In this document: in pieces, positions 1 to 6,794 of the stretch
Position numbering within the stretch: the stretch's first letter is position 1
Layout: every line of letters starts with the position of its first letter
Assembly: GCA_002763155.1 (NCBI GenBank)
Contig: PFCU01000045.1
Location: 1-14,097, forward strand
Length of the DNA stretch: 14,097 bases
Source: Candidatus Pacearchaeota archaeon CG10_big_fil_rev_8_21_14_0_10_30_48
Lineage (GTDB): Archaea; Nanobdellota; Nanobdellia; Pacearchaeales; GW2011-AR1
Direction of reading: 5' to 3'
Made by a program: the position numbers and the translations under genes
Notes under the pieces: generated by a model
The model's database searches: none
Told to the model about the DNA's origin: nothing
Seen by the model: only the letters and a program-made list of their open reading frames with translations

Positions 1-416
1 GAACCATTTCTTTCTAAAACCTCGATTCCAATAGTTGCAGTAGCATTAGTTCCAACATAATTCATAACTCTTAAAGTTGCAGTATAATTTCCAGAATTAT
101 TGTAAATATGCCCTGCATTAAATCCAATGAAATCTTCTGTTCCATCACTTTCAAAATCCCAAGCCCATTCAACAATTTCTCCTCGAGGTGTAGAATTCCA
201 CCCTTCAAAAAAAACCGGTAAAGGGGAATAATAACGAGTCATATTAAATGAAGGATTTCCCCAATCTCCATCAACAATAATTGAAGCGCTTAAAGTCCCA
301 GGAGCGCCAATTACAAATCCTATAAGTGAAGAATCAAATAAAATTATTAAAAAAAATAAAATTAGAAAAACACTAAACAAAAAATAATTCTTCCAAAACC
401 TTAATTTTTTTACCAT
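1..416 (-). CDS. Secreted PKD-domain protein, N-terminal part (runs off the window)
   Basis: This is the 5' part of a gene whose 3' end lies beyond base 1; 138 codons are visible. The ATG at 416 is preceded by a purine-rich GAGGGAG immediately upstream. Residues 1-10 are basic (MVKKLRFWKN), residues 11-37 are strongly hydrophobic, and an Ala-Pro-Gly follows at about 39-41, which together fit a signal peptide or N-terminal anchor. From about residue 85 the text EWAWDFESDGTED, then a Gly-His-Ile-Tyr and GNYTATLRVMNYVG, matches a PKD fold (WDFxxDG...Y...GxYTxTLxV), an Ig-like beta-sandwich common in archaeal surface proteins. Role in adhesion, the S-layer or an extracellular enzyme is inference; any catalytic domain would be in the missing part. 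A TATA-like box lies about 33 nt upstream of the ATG, so a very short leader is likely. Confidence 0.75.
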   Translation of the reverse strand, partial: MVKKLRFWKNYFLFSVFLILFFLIILFDSSLIGFVIGAPGTLSASIIVDGDWGNPSFNMTRYYSPLPVFFEGWNSTPRGEIVEWAWDFESDGTEDFIGFNAGHIYNNSGNYTATLRVMNYVGTNATATIGIEVLERNG

Positions 417-493
417 CTCCCTCTATAAACTAAACATCTCTATCTTTAAAAACATTGTCACAAAAAATTCATAATTAAGTTATTAATATTAAA

Positions 494-1891
494 CTAAGGA
501 AAAATCATATCCATTGTTTTTCTAACATGTTTAGCAGGCCCATAAAATAAATAACTATCTTGGAATAAAGAATCTCTAAAATGATGCACTCCGTGTTCAA
601 CATTTCCAATATGTTTCAATTCTCTAATTAAAATAGGCGGTCTTTTAGTTGCTCTTACTTCTTTAAATGAAGGCATGAAGATAAAAACAACAAGATATCT
701 TGCAATTCCTGAAACTAAAAATATAAACAAGAAAATATTCGGTAAAAAATCTACTTGCACAAATTTCACAATCCCTGCTCCGATTAATCCTCCAAAGAAT
801 ACTCCGAATCCCCTTAACACATTTGTATAAGCATTACACAAAGCCCGATGTTCTGGTTTAGTAGAATCATAAATAAAATTTAGAACAGAAAGATTAAATC
901 CTCCCCAGAAAATTCCAGATATCAGAGATGGAACAAAGATAAGATAAAAAGGATTAGGAGAAAGCATCCACAATAAAGGAACCAAAGGAATAAAAAAACT
1001 GCAAATTTTCAAAACTAAATGGTTACCATACTTATCTGCAAATTTTCCCCAAAAAGAAAGAGTCATTAAAGAAAAAACAGATGCAGACAAATTGACGATA
1101 GTAAATAAGGCGTAGCTATATTCTAATTCTTTTAACATATGAACGGTAAAAAATGGTGAGGCAATGGCAATAGCAAGATACATCGCTCCAACAAAAATTG
1201 CAAATCGTCCAAAATTATTTTTAGGAGAATATTTAATAAAATCATAAAAAGAAAAATAATACCCTTTTTTCAATTTAAAATTAGGGTGATATTGTTTTGA
1301 CAGTATTATAATAGAAATAAATCTTGCAATAAATGCAATAAAAAATAAAATTGCAAATCCAAATAAAGCAAGTCCTTGTGTTTTGAAAAAATCAAGGAAA
1401 AATCCTCCAATAAGAATACTAACCATTGCAATAGTCCCAATTAAACGATTACGTTTTGAAAAATAATCTCCTCGATATTTCTCTGGAACTAAATCCCCCA
1501 TCCAAGAAAACCAAATAGGTGCGTTAACCGCGCCTATTGCAACATATAAACTATAAAATAGGATTAATAAAATTGGTAAAGCACCAACGAAAATATCAAA
1601 GTAAAATAAAATCCCTAAAACAATAATCGGAATTAAAATAAAAATTTGTATCAACGCACTAACTAAAATAATTTTCTTTCTAGTGTAACGTTCCATCAAA
1701 CGAGAATTAGAAATTTGGGCTATCGGTCCAATAAGGCCAATAAAACTTGACAAAATCCCAATTAAAAAATTAGTTGTTTGTAATACTAAAGCAAAAGGAA
1801 TTATAAAATTCTGAACAATTCCAGAATTAACCGCCGCAAACGCTCCTTCTCTCTTACTAATCACCAAAGCTTTTTGTTTTTTGTCTACCAT
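494..1891 (-). CDS. Major facilitator superfamily transporter
   Basis: A 465-residue polytopic membrane protein with about 12 hydrophobic segments in two halves, the usual MFS architecture and length. Between TM2 and TM3 (residues about 62-74) the text NSRLMERYTRKK is a degenerate form of MFS motif A (GxLxDRxGRR), and FWGKFADKYGN in the second half (about residue 280) is the equivalent loop of the C-terminal repeat and is closer to the consensus. The last TM is followed by a hydrophilic tail of about 55 residues containing GVHHF, longer than usual for the family. The substrate cannot be read from the sequence; drug, sugar or metabolite export are all possible. It is separated by about 77 nt from the PKD gene in the same direction and diverges from the small gene at 1967. 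The ATG at 1891 is the natural start, with a weak purine stretch (TAAGAG) directly upstream. Confidence 0.85.
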   Translation of the reverse strand: MVDKKQKALVISKREGAFAAVNSGIVQNFIIPFALVLQTTNFLIGILSSFIGLIGPIAQISNSRLMERYTRKKIILVSALIQIFILIPIIVLGILFYFDIFVGALPILLILFYSLYVAIGAVNAPIWFSWMGDLVPEKYRGDYFSKRNRLIGTIAMVSILIGGFFLDFFKTQGLALFGFAILFFIAFIARFISIIILSKQYHPNFKLKKGYYFSFYDFIKYSPKNNFGRFAIFVGAMYLAIAIASPFFTVHMLKELEYSYALFTIVNLSASVFSLMTLSFWGKFADKYGNHLVLKICSFFIPLVPLLWMLSPNPFYLIFVPSLISGIFWGGFNLSVLNFIYDSTKPEHRALCNAYTNVLRGFGVFFGGLIGAGIVKFVQVDFLPNIFLFIFLVSGIARYLVVFIFMPSFKEVRATKRPPILIRELKHIGNVEHGVHHFRDSLFQDSYLFYGPAKHVRKTMDMIFP

Positions 1892-1937
1892 CTCTTATTA
1901 GACTAAAAAATATTAGATTAATAAAACTAACGAAATA

Positions 1938-1945
1938 ATTATAAA
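1938..1945 (+). promoter_or_regulatory. TATA-like box of the small gene at 1967
   Basis: ATTATAAA is centred 25.5 nt upstream of the ATG at 1967, the archaeal TATA-to-start spacing, so the transcript is probably leaderless. No Shine-Dalgarno-like sequence precedes the ATG, which fits. Confidence 0.5.
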
Positions 1946-1966
1946 CAAGAAATCAAAATTAAAAAA

Positions 1967-2308
1967 ATGACAATTCCAAAAGAAGCCCACATAAGATGGA
2001 ATATTCGACAATCAGAAGACAACCCTGAATTAGCAAAATGGTTTTTTCTAATAGTAAATTATTCAAGAGAAATAGAAACATATCAATCACGGATTTTAGA
2101 ACATCTCCAAATGATTGATGAATTAAGAGAATTCCGGGGAAAAATAAAAGATTCTAATTTAGAGTATAATCTCCTAACATTCAACACAAGAAAAGGTGAA
2201 ATAAATTGGTCTGAGATCTATAATGGGAAAATACGAAAAGATGCAAATTTATACGAACGCAAAGGAAAATTAAGTTTAGAAGATTATGTCTCTGAACAAT
2301 TAAGTTAA
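1967..2308 (+). CDS. Small protein of unknown function (113 aa)
   Basis: I do not recognise this family. The 113-residue protein is charged and soluble, with no signal peptide, membrane segment or Cys/His metal motif. Residues about 20-60 look helical and amphipathic (FFLIVNYSREIETYQSRI, then HLQMIDELREFRGK), and the C-terminal half is rich in Lys, Glu and Asn. The ATG is supported by a TATA-like box at the leaderless distance. It is a lone plus-strand gene between the divergent MFS gene and a 234-nt repeat-rich spacer before metG. The reading frame is open over its whole length and its codon use looks like its neighbours', so I treat it as real, but homologues would need to be shown. Confidence 0.6.
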   Translation: MTIPKEAHIRWNIRQSEDNPELAKWFFLIVNYSREIETYQSRILEHLQMIDELREFRGKIKDSNLEYNLLTFNTRKGEINWSEIYNGKIRKDANLYERKGKLSLEDYVSEQLS

Positions 2309-2346
2309 CAACATTCAAACATTTATCCAAACAACATTCAAACATT
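2307..2346 (+). repeat. 23-bp-period tandem repeat (2 copies)
   Basis: The 17-mer AACAACATTCAAACATT occurs identically at 2307-2323 and 2330-2346, a period of 23 bp. The first copy starts inside the stop codon of the upstream small gene. Confidence 0.8.
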
Positions 2347-2348
2347 AA

Positions 2349-2399
2349 GCAACTCAAGTTTACTCGCATCGGATTACTAAAAATTTTACCTCATCAATT
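2349..2399 (+). repeat. Intergenic repeat, copy 1 (AAGTTTAC family)
   Basis: Begins GCAACTCAAGTTTAC, continues ATCGGATTACTAAAAA and ends CATCAATT. The copy at 12397-12443 has the same blocks in the same order with small indels. It lies 40 nt after the small gene's stop and upstream of metG. Confidence 0.65.
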
Positions 2400-2437
2400 G
2401 GCCCAATAATTAAATCTCTCGCAATCATTAAGAAACC

Positions 2438-2487
2438 CAAGTTTATTTCAACAATTTACTAATAAGTTTACCATATCAATTAACTCA
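2438..2487 (+). repeat. Intergenic repeat, copies 2a/2b (AAGTTTAC family)
   Basis: A weaker copy, CAAGTTTATTTCAACAATTT (2438-2457), runs straight into a good copy at 2459-2487. The latter begins CTAATAAGTTTACC and ends ACTCA, and matches 26 of 29 bases of the copy at 8236-8264. Confidence 0.65.
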
Positions 2488-2512
2488 ATCAACAAATCCC
2501 CAAATTAGATAA

Positions 2513-2520
2513 TTTTATTA
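2513..2520 (+). promoter_or_regulatory. TATA-like box of metG
   Basis: TTTTATTA is centred 26.5 nt upstream of the metG ATG at 2543, consistent with a leaderless transcript starting at or next to the ATG. Confidence 0.4.
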
Positions 2521-2542
2521 ATTAACCATCTCTGAATATTTT

Positions 2543-3964
2543 ATGACAAACAAATTTTACATTACGACTGCAATAGATTATGTAAATGCGCGTCCCCATG
2601 TCGGACACGCATTTGAAAAAACAATAACTGACGTTATTGCTAGATGGAATCGTCTCAACGGAAAAGATGTTTTCTTTCTAACAGGTGTCGACGAAAACGC
2701 CCAAAAAAATGTTCAAGCAGCAGAAAAGCAAGGAATATCTGTAAAAGAATTTGTAAACAAAAATACAGCCCTCTTTATCGAATTATGTGACAAACTAAAT
2801 CTTTCTCACGATGAATTTGTAAGAACCTCTGCAGACAAACACGCAAAAGTAGTCCAGAAAATTGTAAAAAAAATAATTGATAAAGGAGATATATACAAAT
2901 CAGAATATGAAGGACTATACTGCACAGGTTGTGAAACATACTACACTGAAAAAGATTTAATTGACGGAAAATGTCCTGAACATGATAAAGCTCCAGAAAA
3001 AAGAAAAGAAGAAGCATATTTTTTCAAATTAAGTAAGTATGAAAAAAAATTATTAAAAATAATTCCAAAATATGTTACTCCGAAATCAAAAGCAAATGAA
3101 GTTTTAGCGAGGGTTGAAGAAGGACTAACAGATATTTGTGTTAGTCGAAAAAACGTCGAATGGGGAATTAGCTTTCCAAATGATGAAAAGTTCAAAATTT
3201 GGGTTTGGATTGACGCTCTGATAAATTATGTTTCAGGACTTGATAAACAAGAAGAAAAATACTGGCCTGCCCAAGTTCATGTAATCGGTAAAGGAATAAA
3301 CTGGTTCCATTCAGTAATCTGGCCAGCGATACTACTTTCAGCAGACTATCCTCTTCCAAAAAGATTACTCGTCCACGGTTATTTGAATATAGAAGGTAAA
3401 AAAATGAGCAAATCCATCGGAAACACAATTGATCCTTTAGAGCTTTTAGAAAAATATTCTTCAGATACTGTAAGATATGCACTCTTAAGAAACACCATCT
3501 TTGAAGATTCAGATTTCTCAGAAAAAATCCTAAAAGAAAGACACAACAACGAGTTAGCAAATAAATTAGGAAATTTAATTTCAAGAGTTTCAAGCCTCGC
3601 AGAAAAATACCCTCTAACTAAAATAGAAAATAAATTGATAAAAAAATTAAATTTGAAAAAAATAGAAAAACATTTTGAGAATTATGAAATTGATAAAGCT
3701 CTTCAAGAAGTTTTCTCTTTCGTCGATAAATGCAATGAATATGTTCAAGAAAAAAAGCCTTGGGAAACAAAAGATACAAAAATATTATATGAATTAGCAG
3801 ACAGCATAAAAGCAATCACAATTTTACTCTACCCATTCATTCCAGAAACCTCTGAAAAAATAGCAAAACAATTTGGATTTGAAATCACTTACAAAAATAT
3901 TTCTCAACCTTTGAAAATAAGTAAAATAAAAAAAGGAGAAATCCTTTTCAAAAAAATAGAATAA
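2543..3964 (+). CDS. metG: Methionyl-tRNA synthetase, bacterial (Thermus-like) type, catalytic subunit
   Basis: Charges tRNA-Met with methionine using ATP in the cytosol. The 473 residues hold the class I catalytic core: the HIGH motif as HVGH (residues 19-22), the KMSKS motif at 287-291, then a helical anticodon-binding domain with the family Trp-containing EKKPWE segment near residue 413. The inserted connective domain carries a single zinc knuckle, C127-x2-C130 with C144-x2-H147, followed by APEKRKEEAYFFKLSKYE. This is the knuckle arrangement of Gram-positive and Thermus MetRS; archaeal and eukaryotic MetRS usually carry two Cys knuckles. That suggests bacterial ancestry by transfer, which is inference. 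The C-terminal tRNA-binding domain often fused to MetRS is missing here and is encoded by the next gene after a 1-nt gap. The start gives the conserved FYITTAIDYVNARPHVGH opening and has a TATA-like box at leaderless distance. Confidence 0.95.
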   Translation: MTNKFYITTAIDYVNARPHVGHAFEKTITDVIARWNRLNGKDVFFLTGVDENAQKNVQAAEKQGISVKEFVNKNTALFIELCDKLNLSHDEFVRTSADKHAKVVQKIVKKIIDKGDIYKSEYEGLYCTGCETYYTEKDLIDGKCPEHDKAPEKRKEEAYFFKLSKYEKKLLKIIPKYVTPKSKANEVLARVEEGLTDICVSRKNVEWGISFPNDEKFKIWVWIDALINYVSGLDKQEEKYWPAQVHVIGKGINWFHSVIWPAILLSADYPLPKRLLVHGYLNIEGKKMSKSIGNTIDPLELLEKYSSDTVRYALLRNTIFEDSDFSEKILKERHNNELANKLGNLISRVSSLAEKYPLTKIENKLIKKLNLKKIEKHFENYEIDKALQEVFSFVDKCNEYVQEKKPWETKDTKILYELADSIKAITILLYPFIPETSEKIAKQFGFEITYKNISQPLKISKIKKGEILFKKIE

Positions 3965-3965
3965 A

Positions 3966-4304
3966 ATGACAGAAAAAAAACAAACAATAACCTATGAAGA
4001 CTTTACAAAACTAGATTTGAAAACAGCAAAAATTATAGAAGTTGAAGACATTCCAGATGCAACCAAACTCTACAAGCTAACTCTTGAATTAGGAAAAGAG
4101 AAAAGAACAATCGCAGCAGGAATTAAACAATTCTATGAAAAAGAAGATTTAATTGGGAAAACAATAATTATTATTGCAAACTTAGAATCGAGAAAATTAC
4201 GTGGTATTGAAAGTAATGGAATGCTTTTAGCAGCAGATAACGACGGCAAACCAATTCTTTTAACAACTTCTGAAGAATGTGAAAGTGGAAAGAAAATTAA
4301 CTAA
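3966..4304 (+). CDS. Free-standing tRNA-binding domain (MetRS beta subunit, Arc1p/EMAP-II-like OB fold)
   Basis: This 112-residue protein is a stand-alone tRNA-binding OB fold. The order FTKLDLKTAKIIEVEDIPDA (residues about 13-32), then LYKLTLELG, IAAGIKQFY, GKTIIIIANLESRKLRGIESNGMLLAA (about 65-91) is the classical signature of the MetG C-terminal domain and of CsaA/Arc1p/EMAP-II proteins. It probably dimerises or docks on MetRS and raises its affinity for tRNA. The ATG lies 1 nt after the metG stop, so the two are translated from one mRNA and act together. Many MetRS proteins carry this domain fused at the C terminus; here it is split, as in several archaea. Its 3' end converges on the minus-strand gene at 4307 with only two bases between the stops. 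Confidence 0.92.
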   Translation: MTEKKQTITYEDFTKLDLKTAKIIEVEDIPDATKLYKLTLELGKEKRTIAAGIKQFYEKEDLIGKTIIIIANLESRKLRGIESNGMLLAADNDGKPILLTTSEECESGKKIN

Positions 4305-4306
4305 CA

Positions 4307-4663
4307 CTATTGATACACTCTTCTAACTCTTCTTGCTTCACTCTCTAAAATCTCACAAGATTCAACATCTCTTCCTCTAGAATCTATAACTTTCAAATAT
4401 CCTTTATCATTAACTTGAAGAGATAAAATTGTCGGAGTTTTATCTCCAATTTCATTTTTATCAATACATTTAACCCCTGTAGCTTCCAAATCATAAACAA
4501 ATCCTCCATCTGTATCTCCAACTAAATTAATTTTATATGCTTCTTCAGAACCACTATATGCCCAATCTTCAAGTTTAGGAATTTTGCAAAAACCAAAATC
4601 CTTAACTAAGATAATTCTTCCAGTCTTATCAAATTCATCAATCTTAATCTCAAAATATCTCAT
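4307..4663 (-). CDS. Small protein of unknown function (118 aa)
   Basis: I do not recognise the family. It is a soluble protein predicted to be mostly beta: MRYFEIKIDEFDKTGRIILV, a middle part with INLVGDTDGGFVYDLEA, then LSLQVNDKGYLKVID and a basic helical C-terminal end EARRVRRVYQ. An in-frame ATG exists four codons upstream (4675), but the TATA box at 4685-4692 is centred 25.5 nt from the ATG at 4663, so a leaderless transcript starting MRYFEIK is the better choice. It sits downstream of the FHA gene in the same direction but has its own promoter. A link with FHA/MinD is only suggested by position. Confidence 0.65.
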   Translation of the reverse strand: MRYFEIKIDEFDKTGRIILVKDFGFCKIPKLEDWAYSGSEEAYKINLVGDTDGGFVYDLEATGVKCIDKNEIGDKTPTILSLQVNDKGYLKVIDSRGRDVESCEILESEARRVRRVYQ

Positions 4664-4684
4664 AAGAAAAATCATTAAATAGGC

Positions 4685-4692
4685 TTTATAAA
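4685..4692 (-). promoter_or_regulatory. TATA box of the small gene at 4663
   Basis: TTTATAAA on the minus strand is centred 25.5 nt from the ATG at 4663 and only about 13 nt from the alternative ATG at 4675. This decides the start codon in favour of 4663. Confidence 0.6.
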
Positions 4693-4710
4693 AATTACTA
4701 TTCTATAAAA

Positions 4711-5370
4711 TTAGTCCTTTCCTATAATCGAAGAATTAATTCCAATCATTTTTCCATAATTTGTAAGACTATATTCAATTCTAAAATTTCTCGGTCTTTT
4801 ATTATTCAAATTGCCTTCGCCATCAAATGTATTGTAAACATTACTTCCAAACGAAACAAAAGAAAAACTATCAAAAGGAGTAACTTTCCCCTTAGAAAAT
4901 CTACTAATATCATTAAAAAAGCTCCCGTTAGTTGAATCATCTCTATAACCTATATAAAATCCCGCATCTTCATTTGCCCGAATAACCTCGACACTTCCAT
5001 GTTTCCGAGAAACGCTTGTATCTCTTTCTTCTTCTATTAATGGAACTAAATCATTTCCTCCCAAACGCCCAATAGTTAAAACAGATTTACCATGAACTGG
5101 CAAATATAATTTTCCTTCAGAAATCAAATTCTTATGACCTTCTTTCTTAAGTCCATATAAATAAACATTCGCAACAGCATCACCATCCTCTAAATTAACC
5201 AGGTAATTCTCTTCCATTAATTTTTCAACTTTTCTCTTAGGTAAATTCAAGGATTCAACTAATAAATTTCGAACAGTATCTTCAAGATTTTCATCAGATT
5301 CCTCTAAACCTCGAGATAATTCTTCAACTTCAGTATTACTCAAAATTATACATTCTTCTAAATTAACCAT
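4711..5370 (-). CDS. FHA-domain protein (phosphothreonine-binding)
   Basis: A 219-residue soluble protein with a forkhead-associated domain in its middle (about residues 85-170). Recognition features are LTIGRLGGND with the G101-R102 pair, SVSRKH with S121, R122 and H124, and DDSTNGSFFN with N148-G149, which are the residues that bind phosphothreonine in the family. The N-terminal 60 residues are acidic and helical (SRGLEESDENLEDTVRNLL) and not assigned. The frame extends to a TTG at 5379, but the ATG at 5370 has a TATA-like box at 26.5 nt and gives the natural start MVNLEECIIL. It follows minD after 43 nt in the same direction. Partners would be Ser/Thr-phosphorylated proteins; no kinase is in this window. 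Confidence 0.85.
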   Translation of the reverse strand: MVNLEECIILSNTEVEELSRGLEESDENLEDTVRNLLVESLNLPKRKVEKLMEENYLVNLEDGDAVANVYLYGLKKEGHKNLISEGKLYLPVHGKSVLTIGRLGGNDLVPLIEEERDTSVSRKHGSVEVIRANEDAGFYIGYRDDSTNGSFFNDISRFSKGKVTPFDSFSFVSFGSNVYNTFDGEGNLNNKRPRNFRIEYSLTNYGKMIGINSSIIGKD

Positions 5371-5391
5371 AAAATTCAAACAATTAAATGC

Positions 5392-5401
5392 TTTTTAAAA
5401 A
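5392..5401 (-). promoter_or_regulatory. TATA-like box of the FHA gene
   Basis: TTTTTAAAAA, in the 43-nt gap between minD and the FHA gene, is centred 26.5 nt from the ATG at 5370. It suggests the FHA gene can be transcribed on its own as well as by read-through from minD. Confidence 0.5.
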
Positions 5402-5413
5402 TTATTATACTAA

Positions 5414-6166
5414 TCAAAGACCTAATAACTTAGAAAAAAATCCCCTTTTCTTTGGAAGTTCTTTATCCAAAAGTTTCGCGGCAATTTCCATATAACTATG
5501 AGCAACTTTAGAATTAGGATGCGTCAATAAAACCGCATTTCTCATCGCCAACGCAGTTTGAACTTTATCATCTCTTGGAACAACTCCTAAAATTGGAAGC
5601 TCAAGCATTTCAGAAATACTCTCTAAAGACATTTCGGATTTTCTACCTTCAACTTTAGTAATTATAACACCCAAAACATTCTTATTCATTTCTTCCGCAA
5701 TTTTAGCTGTCTTCAAAGCGTCTGTAACGGCCGGCATTTCCGGATTTGTAACAATAATAACATCATCTGCAATAGAAATAGTAGTTAGCGCTTCACTTCC
5801 AAGACCCGCCGCACAATCAAAAATAACAGTATCAGAAATTTTCCTCAAATCCCTAGCAGTTGTAATTAAATCTCTATCATTTAATTCTTTAAGTTCCTTA
5901 ATTGACAAGGATGCCGGAATAATTTTTGTCCCAGATTCATGTTCATAAATACTATCAATTAAATCCGCCTTCCCAGAAAGAACATGATTCAGAGTAACTG
6001 GAACAACAGGGGCTCCAAGATGCAAACCAACATTAGGAGTAGTAAGATTAGCGTCGACTAAAGTAACATCTTCATCAAAAGAATTCATCGCAATTGCTAA
6101 ATTAATTGCAGTGGTAGTTTTCCCGACTCCTCCTTTTCCAGATGTGACAACAATAAAATTTGACAT
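5414..6166 (-). CDS. minD: MinD/ParA-family ATPase (Walker A cytoskeletal ATPase)
   Basis: A 250-residue P-loop ATPase of the deviant Walker A group. GKGGVGKTT lies at residues 10-18 with the signature lysine K11; the switch I region has VDANLTTPNVGLHLG (37-51); Walker B/switch II reads VIFDCAAG (114-121), where DxPAG is more usual. The last 12 residues, KKRGFFSKLLGL, can form a basic amphipathic helix like the membrane-targeting sequence of MinD, so the ATP-bound dimer probably binds the membrane. In archaea such proteins place cellular structures rather than necessarily the division site; the actual cargo is unknown. No MinC or MinE is nearby. The gene follows the helical gene at 6196-6636 after 29 nt (likely one operon) and precedes the FHA gene. 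Confidence 0.88.
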   Translation of the reverse strand: MSNFIVVTSGKGGVGKTTTAINLAIAMNSFDEDVTLVDANLTTPNVGLHLGAPVVPVTLNHVLSGKADLIDSIYEHESGTKIIPASLSIKELKELNDRDLITTARDLRKISDTVIFDCAAGLGSEALTTISIADDVIIVTNPEMPAVTDALKTAKIAEEMNKNVLGVIITKVEGRKSEMSLESISEMLELPILGVVPRDDKVQTALAMRNAVLLTHPNSKVAHSYMEIAAKLLDKELPKKRGFFSKLLGL

Positions 6167-6179
6167 GTTATTAACTGAG

Positions 6180-6198
6180 TAATCTTATGACAAGATTA
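6180..6198 (-). other. Small hairpin in the minD leader
   Basis: A 7-bp inverted repeat (TAATCTT/AAGATTA around ATGAC) overlaps the stop codon of the upstream gene and ends 13 nt before the minD ATG. It is AT-rich and could be chance; a processing or translation-coupling site is possible. Confidence 0.25.
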
Positions 6199-6636
6199 AG
6201 ACGAAAGAAATTGTTTTAAATAATTTATAAACTTTTCTAGTTTCATTGAATAATCCTTAAGTAGCTCAAGATTGACTTTAATCACTTCCCCCCGATAATT
6301 CACTTTTAGCGCAACATTTTTTCTAAATTCCCCTTCAGATTCTTTCTTCAGAGTTTCAATTCTACGGAACATCTCATATAAATCTAAAGTTTCAATAATG
6401 ACTTTTTCGTCTTTGAATGTCTCACGAATTAAATCCATCATCGGTTTAGGAGAAACAGGAATGGATTTTATCATTTTTTTCTTTTTAGCGTGTTTCAACA
6501 TAGTCTCAAAACCATATTCAATCATAATCGCCCATCTTAGAAGAAGATTCATAATTACTTCCGAAGTCTTAGTATATTTCAAACTTACATAAAGTAAGTG
6601 GTCAGCACTGATTTTTTCTTTAATAATCCTATCCAT
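6196..6636 (-). CDS. All-helical protein of unknown function, minD operon leader
   Basis: I cannot name this 146-residue family. It has no signal peptide and looks helical throughout: MDRIIKEKISADHLLYVSLK, then a hydrophobic but Arg-containing helix (VIMNLLLRWAIMIEYGFETML, about 27-47), a basic KHAKKKK stretch (49-55), and two further helices ending in EKFINYLKQFLSS. The pattern recalls small HEPN-like or ferritin-like helical bundles, but the catalytic RxxxxH of HEPN nucleases is absent, so I do not claim that. It is the first gene of a probable operon with minD (29-nt gap), so a regulator or adaptor of the ATPase is a fair hypothesis. A GAGG lies 13 nt upstream of the ATG, rather far for a Shine-Dalgarno site. 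Confidence 0.7.
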   Translation of the reverse strand: MDRIIKEKISADHLLYVSLKYTKTSEVIMNLLLRWAIMIEYGFETMLKHAKKKKMIKSIPVSPKPMMDLIRETFKDEKVIIETLDLYEMFRRIETLKKESEGEFRKNVALKVNYRGEVIKVNLELLKDYSMKLEKFINYLKQFLSS

Positions 6637-6708
6637 CCGCGTTACGTTCCTCTACTAAATATTATTGAAAACATCCAAAATAAAGTTTACATTGAAAGCC
6701 AAACTAGT

Positions 6709-6716
6709 ATTTATAT
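6709..6716 (-). promoter_or_regulatory. TATA box candidate for the helical gene/minD operon
   Basis: ATATAAAT on the minus strand predicts a transcription start near 6686 and a leader of about 50 nt. A weaker AT box at 6658-6665 has the leaderless spacing (25.5 nt) to the ATG at 6636; the sequence alone does not decide between them. Confidence 0.35.
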
Positions 6717-6764
6717 GTTTTGTTCAGTTTATCAAATATAAAGAAAAATTAATCTTGCCTTAAA

Positions 6765-6772
6765 ATATAAAA
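6765..6772 (+). promoter_or_regulatory. TATA box of gatB
   Basis: ATATAAAA is centred 26.5 nt upstream of the gatB ATG, consistent with a leaderless mRNA. Confidence 0.55.
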
Positions 6773-6794
6773 ACTCTGCTTCCTTTTTCATATA

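Noticed and set aside
2349..2487. CRISPR-like array in the spacer before metG
   Set aside because: The repeats are degenerate, unevenly spaced and recur singly in other spacers; no cas gene is present.
3192..3593. 133-codon minus-strand open frame opposite metG
   Set aside because: Its Leu/Phe-rich translation is the usual antisense product of AT-rich coding DNA, and metG is certain here.
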